Positions 39,649 to 47,044 of a stretch of 64,000 bases of DNA are shown one piece after another (position 1 is the first letter of the stretch; the number at the start of each line of letters is the position of its first letter). The notes under the pieces are model-generated. The model had not been told where the DNA came from. It saw only the letters and a list, made by a program, of their open reading frames with translations, and ran no database searches. The stretch is from positions 3,100,001-3,164,000 of the forward strand of contig NZ_AP024235.1 of assembly GCF_016756315.1 (NCBI RefSeq), read 5' to 3'. Both the position numbers and the translations under genes were made by a program. The stretch comes from Alteromonas sp. KC3. Its GTDB lineage: Bacteria; Pseudomonadota; Gammaproteobacteria; Enterobacterales; Alteromonadaceae.

Positions 39649-40501
39649 TTTCCAAGAAACTCTGGAGCTCTTCCAAATTATTATACCTAACTTCAAAGGT
39701 CTTACTTTTCTCTACTAAGTTAGTTAGCGTAGAAAAGCCCAAACCGCCTAAAACACCATAATTGAAGGCATTAGTAGTAAGCGTTGAAAAAGCCTCTGCT
39801 TTACTTAATTCATAAATATCACAATACGTATCAGCTGAGTACTGAGGATAGACAATTGCAACTACTTCAGCCTTTTCCCGACGCGCGTCCCAAGAAGCTG
39901 TTGGTGGAGATAAATGAACGACATCGCCTTTGTGTGTATTAGGTGATATATGAGAAAAGCGCCCCGAAGGAAACCATGACTTGGCTAAATTAATCGCATT
40001 ATTTTTTAGGCAAATGGGCCGTACAAATGGCGTTACCTCAGTAGTATTAGGTGTCATTAGAGCCATTTCATCGGAAAGCAGACGCCAGCCATTGTGACTG
40101 AGCCAACTTGTAAGTGTACTTTTGCCAGAACCAGGTGGTGCAGGAAACAATATCGCTTTGTTATTTTTTGCCAGCACCGCAGAGTGTAAAATTACATGCC
40201 TAAACTCGTGAGCACTTACTATCCAATTGAGTCCCCACTCGAACATGGCGAGCGATTTATCAGATGGCATGGGTAAAAACGGTTCTCGCTGGTCACAGAA
40301 AAATTGTGTTTGTGGTTTTAGCAAGCGCCGAAGCAGGCTGGCATGTTTAATTTCTACATCATAGGTGGGCAGCGTCAGCGTTGAATCATCTCGCAAAACG
40401 TCGCCATAAAGCATTTCAATGCTGTCGGCTACTTGCGGTATGTCTGTTTTTATTGCAAAGGAAAATGGATGGGTATCCAGCAAAAAACTACTTAATGCCA
40501 T
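39632..40501 (-). CDS. HprK-related kinase A
   Basis: 289 residues. The P-loop is APPGSGKST (121-129), preceded by HSAVLAKNNKAILF, with a Walker B-like LLSDEMAL (D144, E145). This matches the C-terminal kinase fold of HPr kinase/phosphorylase but not its N-terminal domain, and no HPr gene is nearby. The family seen in exosortase/PEP-CTERM loci is called HprK-related kinase A. In lasso-peptide clusters, related kinases phosphorylate the peptide, so the substrate here may be a peptide or protein rather than HPr. It overlaps the PqqD-like gene by 10 nt and the nucleotidyltransferase gene by 17 nt. Confidence 0.85.
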   Translation of the reverse strand: MALSSFLLDTHPFSFAIKTDIPQVADSIEMLYGDVLRDDSTLTLPTYDVEIKHASLLRRLLKPQTQFFCDQREPFLPMPSDKSLAMFEWGLNWIVSAHEFRHVILHSAVLAKNNKAILFPAPPGSGKSTLTSWLSHNGWRLLSDEMALMTPNTTEVTPFVRPICLKNNAINLAKSWFPSGRFSHISPNTHKGDVVHLSPPTASWDARREKAEVVAIVYPQYSADTYCDIYELSKAEAFSTLTTNAFNYGVLGGLGFSTLTNLVEKSKTFEVRYNNLEELQSFLENDVLS

Positions 40502-40722
40502 TCTGCTTTAATAAATCCTTTTTTGACGAGCGCCTTTCTGACTTGCTCAGCATTCTCGTCCACATTTTCATTCGCCTCAAATGCGTTTATTAAACTTTGA
40601 GGACCCACTGTTGCAACGAAAACTTCATTACTAAATGTAGAATAAATCGTCATTCCACTATGATCAGAAAAGGCGTGATAAATCACGCCTTTTTCAAAGT
40701 ACAAATGCAGACCATTACACAT
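40492..40722 (-). CDS. PqqD-like small protein (HPr-rel-A system)
   Basis: 76 residues. The pattern (two N-terminal strands HLYFEKGVIYHAF, TIYSTFSNEVFVA, then two helices ending VRKALVKKGFI) fits the PqqD winged-helix fold, which binds leader peptides and presents them to modifying enzymes (an RRE domain). No PQQ synthesis genes adjoin it. Start and stop both overlap neighbours: 8 nt with the Tat-exported protein gene upstream and 10 nt with the kinase gene downstream. I infer that it brings a substrate, possibly the upstream gene product, to the kinase. Confidence 0.75.
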   Translation of the reverse strand: MCNGLHLYFEKGVIYHAFSDHSGMTIYSTFSNEVFVATVGPQSLINAFEANENVDENAEQVRKALVKKGFIKAEWH

Positions 40723-41386
40723 GATGGTCCACTAAGAATGTAGCTAACTCTTCTGCTACAGCTTTCTCATTGCCACTAGCGTTATTGTGCAAATATCTTG
40801 CAAACTCGTACTCATCAGCGAACAGACCCGGATTGCTCGACCCGCCGAGACTAGAATTAAATGTCTTTAGAATTGGAAAATGAATAGTTTCACCACCAAT
40901 AGTCTGGCCGTGGTTTGCAGCATTAAGGATCATCTCTGCAATGTAACAATTGATATTACTAGGCCCAGAACGCTTGCCTTTAATATTGCCGTCGCCACCA
41001 CCAACATTTTTTATTACTTCATAAAGCGTGACATCTAGCATTTCAGAATTCGTAAGAATATCGCCATTTTTATGCTTCATGATACCGGCATTACCATAAC
41101 CAAATGGTTTGTTACCCGTGTATTGAGAGTACTTTGCATTGATTGAAACTGCGCCCCAATGACTCGTCCAGTTCTTCCACTTTCCAGGTGAAAGTAGAGC
41201 AATCGGAGTTGTTCCAGCATAATCAGAACCGTGACCTGATGCGGCGATGGAACCAGCAATTAGAGAGTCCTGCCCCCACACTGATGCAGCAGGAAGTGAC
41301 GCTAGGATTGCGCCAGCAGATGTTCTCTTTAAAAACTTACGACGAGAGCTTCTTTTCGCTTCATCGTTTTTATTCATATTGTCCAT
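40715..41386 (-). CDS. Tat-exported protein of unknown function
   Basis: 223 residues from the ATG at 41386, preceded by GAGGA; other possible starts are GTG 41395 and ATG 41377. The twin-arginine motif is SSRRKFLKRT, followed by a hydrophobic segment ending LPAASVWGQ, a clear Tat signal. The mature part has no family I recognise. It has Gly/Asn/Ser-rich stretches (VGGGDGNIKGKRSGPSN, SSLGGSSNPG) and a helical end (FARYLHNNASGNEKAVAEELATFLVDHHV split after ASGNE). It is the first gene of the PqqD/kinase operon and divergent from a flavoprotein gene. It could be the modified substrate of the trio or an exported cofactor-carrying subunit. Confidence 0.7.
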   Translation of the reverse strand: MDNMNKNDEAKRSSRRKFLKRTSAGAILASLPAASVWGQDSLIAGSIAASGHGSDYAGTTPIALLSPGKWKNWTSHWGAVSINAKYSQYTGNKPFGYGNAGIMKHKNGDILTNSEMLDVTLYEVIKNVGGGDGNIKGKRSGPSNINCYIAEMILNAANHGQTIGGETIHFPILKTFNSSLGGSSNPGLFADEYEFARYLHNNASGNEKAVAEELATFLVDHHV

Positions 41387-41432
41387 TCTAACCACATCCT
41401 CAAAGACTTAACTCAACTACGATTGCATACTT

Positions 41433-41448
41433 TGCAAAAATCAAGCCA
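41433..41448 (-). promoter_or_regulatory. putative sigma-54 promoter of the Tat/PqqD/HprK operon
   Basis: Read leftward: TGGCTTGATTTTTGCA. GG and GC are exactly 10 nt apart and the -12 box TTGCA is perfect; the -24 box TGGCTTG departs from TGGCACG at two positions. It lies 46 nt before the start codon, similar to the other two sigma-54-like sites in this window. Confidence 0.5.
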
Positions 41449-41678
41449 AGAAATAAAACATTGATTTGATTGAAGTTTAATTCGCGCCAGTTGAAAACTG
41501 TAAAAAATACCAACAGTAAAATATACTGCTACTCCCAGATTATAAGCTATATGAAAATTTCGACAACCTCGATGCAGAAGTATTTGACGGGTAGATACGC
41601 TTTAACATTGATTTCGTATTGTTAATCTGCGCTTCTAACTATACTCTGCCATAACAAACCAGTATTTAAGGTATATAT

Positions 41679-43337
41679 ATGAATCCTTTGATCGACATTC
41701 TCTCTCGCGAATTGGCTGATATTTGTGAAATTACTGCCTCTGAAAGCGCTAGAGATAATAAGTTGCTCAACACAGAAGGATTCGAATCAACTATATCCAT
41801 TATCGCTACGCCATCCGATAAACAGGCAATACAAAAAATTCTTCATATCGCAAACTCCCCCGACGTATATGATGTACCTGCGTTTAGCATATACCCTGTA
41901 GGCACCGGCAAGAATTGGGGGTATGGGTCTGGGTTACCGAGTAATCAAAGCGCTACAGTGGTATTACTCGACCTCTCAAAGCTAAACGATATTACCTATT
42001 TCGATAGTGAAAACGGCATTGTCACACTTGAACCAGGTGTTACTCAGCAACAACTATTTGATTTTTTAACTGAACAAAACGCACCATTTATGGTGCCCGT
42101 TACGGGCGCAGGGCCCAGCGCAGGTATAGTAAGTAATGCCCTTGAACGTGGCTATGGAATAACGCCAACTGCAGATCATTTTACCGCCGTTACGAATTTG
42201 AAAGGCTACCTGGCAGACGGCAGCTTTTACGAATCGTCGTTAAAGGTGATGAGTGATGAAGCGGGTGGTGATGAAACCAACTGCTATGTCGATAAAACCT
42301 TCAAGTGGAAACACGGGCCTTACCTAGATGGTATTTTCACGCAGTCAGGCAATATGATTGTTACTGAAATGACAATAGCACTTGCTAGGATAAAACCCGC
42401 TTTCGATTCGTTTTACATGCGCTTTTATGAGAAGGACAGCTTTGAAACAGCTTATAGCGTAGTGAAAGAAATATTCAACAACTTGGAAGGCGTTGTTGGC
42501 TCAATCAATTTAATGGATAAACGCAGAATATGTTCGATGGTCGCGGAGAACCCTCAAGGAGCCCAAAGCCACTCGGTTATGACTGAGCACCAAGTTGAAG
42601 CAATTGCAAAGCAATACGACGTGCCAGAATGGACCGTAGTGGGTACTATTTATGGCACAAATAATGTAGCGAAAGCTGCCAAGCGCGACATTCGTAAAAT
42701 TGCAAAAGGAAAGGCAAACCAAATATTATTTTCAAGTAGCTTGCTAGTAAAAATAGGGCAACTGGTAACCAAGTTGCTGCCATTAAGTGCACTAGATAAC
42801 GCAAGAATACAACTAGAAAAGCTTGAAAAGGGAATGGAAGTAATGCGCGGCAAGCCTAGTGAAGTCGCTCTACCTCTAGCGTATTGGCGTAATCCACGAG
42901 TAAAACCTGGCGTTCAATCTAAGCTATTACACCCAGCAAAAGATAGCTGCGGCTTATTATGGTACGCGCCATTAGTCCCTGCCAAAGCTCCAGATATGTC
43001 TAAGTTCATCGAAATGATTAGGCGCATAACGCCCAAATACAATATCGAACCAATGATTACCTTTACTAATTTAAGTGGTATATCAACGGATAGCACAATA
43101 CCCATTGTATTTGATCGCGAAAACCCTCAAGCGATTAAAGACGCGCAAGCGTGTTTAAACGAACTGGTCTGTGAAGGTTTGAAGCGTGGGTTTATTCCCT
43201 ATCGATTAAACATAGAGCAGCAAAAGAGCCTGAATGCTACGAGTACCTACTGGAAGGCAGCGGGAAAAATAGCCGCCGCACTCGATCCCAACGGCATAAT
43301 AAGCCCAGATAGGTATAACCCTTATAAACCGCAGTAA
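41679..43337 (+). CDS. FAD-binding oxidoreductase, vanillyl-alcohol oxidase / 4-cresol dehydrogenase family
   Basis: 552 residues. The N-terminal FAD-binding PCMH-type domain (about 45-240) contains YPVGTGKNWGYGSGLP and VTLEPGVTQQQLFDFL, and MVPVTGAGPSAGIVSNALERG follows. The C-terminal half fits the cresol-dehydrogenase-like substrate domain and ends AALDPNGIISPDRY. Family members oxidise phenolic or alcohol substrates. There is no signal peptide. It is divergent from the Tat protein gene across about 290 bp, with a TATACT element about 55 nt before the start. It may pair functionally with the Tat protein, but nothing proves it. Confidence 0.85.
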   Translation: MNPLIDILSRELADICEITASESARDNKLLNTEGFESTISIIATPSDKQAIQKILHIANSPDVYDVPAFSIYPVGTGKNWGYGSGLPSNQSATVVLLDLSKLNDITYFDSENGIVTLEPGVTQQQLFDFLTEQNAPFMVPVTGAGPSAGIVSNALERGYGITPTADHFTAVTNLKGYLADGSFYESSLKVMSDEAGGDETNCYVDKTFKWKHGPYLDGIFTQSGNMIVTEMTIALARIKPAFDSFYMRFYEKDSFETAYSVVKEIFNNLEGVVGSINLMDKRRICSMVAENPQGAQSHSVMTEHQVEAIAKQYDVPEWTVVGTIYGTNNVAKAAKRDIRKIAKGKANQILFSSSLLVKIGQLVTKLLPLSALDNARIQLEKLEKGMEVMRGKPSEVALPLAYWRNPRVKPGVQSKLLHPAKDSCGLLWYAPLVPAKAPDMSKFIEMIRRITPKYNIEPMITFTNLSGISTDSTIPIVFDRENPQAIKDAQACLNELVCEGLKRGFIPYRLNIEQQKSLNATSTYWKAAGKIAAALDPNGIISPDRYNPYKPQ

Positions 43338-43373
43338 TTTACATTTTATGAATGGCCACACATAGGAACAAGT

Positions 43374-44150
43374 CTATAAGCCGTGCTGCTTCAGTAATGA
43401 CAATGCATGAGTAATTGGGATTGCGTAGCTAATACCGCTTGGCGCTGACAATGCCGACTCTTTACCTTGACTGACAAATACCTTGTTAATCACGCCAACC
43501 GCGTGTCCTGTTTTGACATCATAAACTGGGCTTCCAGAGTTCCCTGGATACGCAGTGGCATCGAGCTGATACACTAATTCAGGTTGCTTTAAGCGCTTGA
43601 GCATACTAACTGTTAACTGATCTGCATTTTGCGCAGGTATTGCGTCTGGTGTGATAGCCGAGATCATTCCTTTGTGGGTAGCAGGATATAGCCCTATCGC
43701 AGCACCTATTGGGAACCCAGTGAATGCAACATCAGTCCCCGGGGGCAGCAAAGCGCCCTCTGCTAGATTGACTGGTTTCAATTTACCTTCGAACTTTAAT
43801 ACGGCGAGGTCGTGCACAGGGTCGATACCCAACACCTCAGCTTTATAGGTTTTAACGTCTCTGCCCTCCCCCGAAATAACGACAAAATACTGCACAATTG
43901 TTGGGTCGAGGATCTTTGATACAACGTGATAATTCGTAATAACATGTTTGCCATCAGCAACTACAAATCCCGTCCCTAAAACCTGATTGCCGTTCGCTTC
44001 AAGCGGTGTATAAAGCCCAATGGCTACTACAGACGGCGTGACTTCTTTCACTACCTCAGGAAACACCGCAAACGCTTTAGCGCTAAAAAGCATAAAACTG
44101 AATACAAATGAAGTTAGCAGGCGACGAGTAAATATCGTAGTCTTTGCCAT
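43374..44150 (-). CDS. exported trypsin-like serine protease
   Basis: 258 residues after a Sec signal (LLTSFVFSFMLFSAKAFA). The catalytic triad is visible: H75 in VITNYHVV, D114 in DPVHDLAVLKF and S205 in YPGNSGSPVY. The fold is that of the DegP protease domain but without a PDZ domain. Serine proteases of this kind are often found in exosortase/EPS loci. I start at ATG 44150 (MAKTTIF), preceded by AAAGGAG; a further ATG at 44180 would overlap the divergent gene. It converges with the flavoprotein gene. Confidence 0.87.
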   Translation of the reverse strand: MAKTTIFTRRLLTSFVFSFMLFSAKAFAVFPEVVKEVTPSVVAIGLYTPLEANGNQVLGTGFVVADGKHVITNYHVVSKILDPTIVQYFVVISGEGRDVKTYKAEVLGIDPVHDLAVLKFEGKLKPVNLAEGALLPPGTDVAFTGFPIGAAIGLYPATHKGMISAITPDAIPAQNADQLTVSMLKRLKQPELVYQLDATAYPGNSGSPVYDVKTGHAVGVINKVFVSQGKESALSAPSGISYAIPITHALSLLKQHGL

Positions 44151-44178
44151 ACATACTCCTTTTAAAGTTAAATTAAAC

Positions 44179-44928
44179 ATGGAATTACTTAAGCTTATAG
44201 TGGTTGAGTTGGTATCACCACTAAAGTTTTCATTCTTACTAATGCTCTTAGCGCTGCTATTAAAAATAATGAAGCGTGAACGGGGCTGTTACTGTGTGAG
44301 TATATTTGCAGTAGCGTGGTTGTTACTTTGGTCGCAACCCTACGCTAGTAAGTTACTGCTAAGCAAAGTGGAGTATCAATTGCCCACTCACGACGATACC
44401 TCTCTTGATAGTCCTGACTACATTTTTGTTCTTGCTTGCTATTACAATACCGAAGGCGCTCTACCAGAAATAAGCCGGTGGCAAGAGTGCTCATTGCAAA
44501 GGAATGTAGAAGCAGCGAGACTTCACTTCTTAACAAAGGCGCCAATAATAATCAGCGGCGGCTATTTCTTAGACGACGAGAAAGTCAACTTCAGCGACAA
44601 AGCCGCAGATTTTTTTCAATCGTTAAACATAAATGCATCTGAACTTATTCTTACACGTCAAGGAACAAACACTCATGAGGAAATTGTTTCAGTAAAACCA
44701 TACATTACTGATAAGAACATCTGGGTTGTTTCGTCAGCTAGTCATATCGCTCGAATTAAACTGGAACTTGGATCGACTGCAAATTCAGTAACGTACTTTC
44801 CGGTTGATTACCATCACAATGGCGACACAACATTTTTCATCACATGGCCTTCAGAAGAGTCACTTCAAAATGCGAGGAGGGGGTTATACGAACTTTTGGC
44901 GAGAGTTAAATATAAACTGCTAAATTAG
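44179..44928 (+). CDS. YdcF/ElyC-family membrane protein (DUF218)
   Basis: 249 residues. Two N-terminal membrane helices (LKFSFLLMLLALLLKIM, YCVSIFAVAWLLLWSQPYA) precede a periplasmic DUF218 domain with YIFVLACYYN, RNVEAARLHFLTKAPIIISGG, GTNTHEEIVS and VVSSASHIARIK. ElyC affects peptidoglycan or envelope polymers in E. coli. I start at ATG 44179, which gives the expected N-terminus. The frame is open further upstream, but that would run through the start of the divergent protease gene. Only 28 nt separate the two divergent starts. Confidence 0.82.
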   Translation: MELLKLIVVELVSPLKFSFLLMLLALLLKIMKRERGCYCVSIFAVAWLLLWSQPYASKLLLSKVEYQLPTHDDTSLDSPDYIFVLACYYNTEGALPEISRWQECSLQRNVEAARLHFLTKAPIIISGGYFLDDEKVNFSDKAADFFQSLNINASELILTRQGTNTHEEIVSVKPYITDKNIWVVSSASHIARIKLELGSTANSVTYFPVDYHHNGDTTFFITWPSEESLQNARRGLYELLARVKYKLLN

Positions 44929-45044
44929 TGAGTTATACGAAAGTAGTGAATAGAATAAAGTGTGACTTATAACGAATTATTGGTTCCGCATTGTAAAGAT
45001 AATCTGCTAAGCTTAGAAAACGTTAAAAATAAAAATGATTGTGT

Positions 45045-45872
45045 ATGAGTAACCAGAAACAGAAAAGCGTACTCGATAGAGTCACTCAACTTGTGGGTAA
45101 AAATAACAAGTTGGGCAAGTTGTTGTCTGGTTACAGCAAGCTTAAAGAAGCTAGCTATATCTCAACGCATTTCTCGACCTACCTCACGCCCTGTGTTGCG
45201 CTTGAAGAAGAGCTTCGTAAAGAAGTATTCAAGATTAGACATAACGTTTACTGTGAAGAGCTTGGGTTTGAGCCAATAAAAGATGATGGATTAGAACTCG
45301 ATGAGTTTGACGCCTTCTCACTACACTGCTTAATTCAGCACGTAAGCTCAAAAAACTATGCGGGCACAGTGAGAATAGTTCGACCTACTGAACCCCATCA
45401 ACAGTTGCCTATAGAAAAGTACTGCTTAAATTCAATTACCGACGACAAACTGAATCCAGCGAATTTCGCCAGAGAAGATGTGTGTGAGGTATCAAGGTTG
45501 GCAGTACCCAAGCAGTTTAGACGCCGTCAAATGGATAACCATGACGGTGCAGCGGTTGGTATCATTAACCAACAAACCTATTCAGAAACTGAGTTGCGCT
45601 GCTTTCCGTTTATTGCTGTCGGATTGTATTTTGCAGCCGCTGGCTTAACGATAGAGAATAATATTAAACATGCCTATGTAATGATGGAGCCTAGATTAGC
45701 GAGAAGCATGGGCTTTGTGGGTATTAAGTTTCAGCAGATTGGCCCTGTGATTGACTATCACGGAAAGCGCGCCCCTTATTACATAAATCAAAAACTTTTA
45801 GAAACTAGTCTTTCACCTAGCTTTGCCAAAATGCTTGCTGATATACGGAAAGGGTTAAATCAAAAACATTGA
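45045..45872 (+). CDS. PEP-CTERM/exosortase system-associated acyltransferase
   Basis: 275 residues, a GNAT-fold protein like N-acyl amino acid synthases. Conserved parts are EVFKIRHNVYCEELGFEP, LHCLIQHVSSKNYAGTVRIV, CEVSRLAVPKQFRRR and MMEPRLARSMGFVGIKFQQIG. This family accompanies exosortase / PEP-CTERM loci; its reaction is not established but is probably acyl transfer from acyl carrier protein. I use the ATG at 45045; a TTG two codons earlier is less likely. No clear ribosome site is visible. A terminator follows 28 nt after the stop. Confidence 0.85.
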   Translation: MSNQKQKSVLDRVTQLVGKNNKLGKLLSGYSKLKEASYISTHFSTYLTPCVALEEELRKEVFKIRHNVYCEELGFEPIKDDGLELDEFDAFSLHCLIQHVSSKNYAGTVRIVRPTEPHQQLPIEKYCLNSITDDKLNPANFAREDVCEVSRLAVPKQFRRRQMDNHDGAAVGIINQQTYSETELRCFPFIAVGLYFAAAGLTIENNIKHAYVMMEPRLARSMGFVGIKFQQIGPVIDYHGKRAPYYINQKLLETSLSPSFAKMLADIRKGLNQKH

Positions 45873-45900
45873 CTCTTAACTTATCCAAATAATACCTATT

Positions 45901-45927
45901 AAAAAACACGGCAATGCCGTGTTTTTT
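45901..45927 (+). terminator. terminator of the exosortase-associated acyltransferase gene
   Basis: AAAAAACACGGC, loop AAT, GCCGTGTTTTTT: near-perfect and symmetric, so it may also work leftward. Confidence 0.85.
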
Positions 45928-45972
45928 ATTGCTCTTAATTCTTGAAAATTAATTCCAGTAATCAACAGACAC

Positions 45973-45999
45973 AAAAAAGCCCAGCTACTGCTGGGCTTT
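45973..45999 (-). terminator. terminator of the PEP-CTERM-like gene at 46.0-46.9 kb
   Basis: Read leftward: AAAGCCCAGC, loop AGTA, GCTGGGCTTTTTT. Confidence 0.85.
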
Positions 46000-46039
46000 A
46001 ATATTTAGTGTGCTACGCTTTCGCGTGACAAGTCGTTAA

Positions 46040-46912
46040 TTATGCTTTACGACGAGTCATCGCACCTAGACCAACTAGCGCTAGACCAAACATAGCGATA
46101 GTAGAAGGAGCAGATACTGTAGCAGCTTCAACGTTACCAGAACCACGTACGCTGTACTCAGAAATGTTTAGGTCAGCAGGTGAAGCAGGAGCACGGCTGT
46201 TATCGTCGAAAGTAGACGCTAGACCAAATGCATCAGCTTCATACGCACCAGCGAAGAAGTCAGAGATGAAGTTAGACTCAGCGATACCGCCAATTACTTC
46301 ACCGTAGAACAATGTTGTACCAGAGATTAGTGGCTCACCAATGGTTGCATATGCTGGGTCAGCATAGTATTGGAAGTCACGTAGGTTTAGGCTTAACCAT
46401 AGGTCGCCGTCAACTGCGCGCGCAGCGTGGTCAGTCGCGTCAGCAAAGTTATCCATTTGCGCTTCGTCGAATGCACCGCCTGTTTGAGCGTAATCAACAT
46501 AAATGTTCAACCAGCCGTTAGTAGAGTCGATTGGCGCATTCGCATTTTGAGGGTCAAAGAATAGACCACCAAAGCTGAATGTAAGCTCACAACCATTACA
46601 GTTTGGCTCACCTAGACCATTACCTAGGTTGAATTTACCAGCACCAACTAGCTCTGGTGCATCACCACCTGCGTAAGCATTAGAAATGCTTGAAAGAGTT
46701 GGAGAAATTGTTTCAGCTGAAACAGCAGTATTTAGGTCAGCAACACCAGTAGTGTTAGTAACTGTCCACCACTGTGTGAAATCGATAGTAGCGCTAAAGT
46801 TTGGAAGTCCACCATCTACTTCCCAAGACACACCACCAGCTGCACTTACTACACCAGCGTTCGCTGCAGAGCTTGCTGCTAACATTGCGGTTGCTAATAA
46901 TAATTTTTTCAT
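46040..46912 (-). CDS. exported protein with PEP-CTERM-like sorting tail
   Basis: 290 residues. There is a Sec signal (MKKLLLATAMLAASSAANA), then an acidic, Gly/Ala/Asn-rich extracellular body with a CNGC pair near residue 105. The C-terminus is VSAPSTIAMFGLALVGLG followed by AMTRRKA, a PEP-CTERM-like tripartite signal with SAPS in place of PEP. I use ATG 46912, preceded by AGGACG; earlier in-frame starts would destroy the signal peptide. It is probably cut by an exosortase and released into the matrix. A near-perfect sigma-54 promoter precedes it and a terminator follows. Together these suggest a well-expressed single gene. Confidence 0.85.
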   Translation of the reverse strand: MKKLLLATAMLAASSAANAGVVSAAGGVSWEVDGGLPNFSATIDFTQWWTVTNTTGVADLNTAVSAETISPTLSSISNAYAGGDAPELVGAGKFNLGNGLGEPNCNGCELTFSFGGLFFDPQNANAPIDSTNGWLNIYVDYAQTGGAFDEAQMDNFADATDHAARAVDGDLWLSLNLRDFQYYADPAYATIGEPLISGTTLFYGEVIGGIAESNFISDFFAGAYEADAFGLASTFDDNSRAPASPADLNISEYSVRGSGNVEAATVSAPSTIAMFGLALVGLGAMTRRKA

Positions 46913-46959
46913 AACGTCCTCATTAAAAGAAAATGGTTTCATTCTATCGATATTAGTAA

Positions 46960-46975
46960 AGCAACCAGCGTGCCA
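46960..46975 (-). promoter_or_regulatory. sigma-54 promoter of the PEP-CTERM-like gene
   Basis: Read leftward: TGGCACGCTGGTTGCT, a full match to TGGCACR-N4-TTGCW with correct spacing. It is 47 nt upstream of the ATG. This is the strongest sigma-54 site I found in the window. Confidence 0.85.
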
Positions 46976-47044
46976 ACTTTTATGTCATTGATTTTAAACA
47001 ATTTTCCAAAAACCCATTTTATCAATGTAAAAAAACCAGACAGT

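Noticed and set aside
44020-44178. 53-codon upstream extension of the DUF218 gene
   Set aside because: It is antisense to the start of the protease gene, and the sequence is not typical of a signal or membrane anchor.
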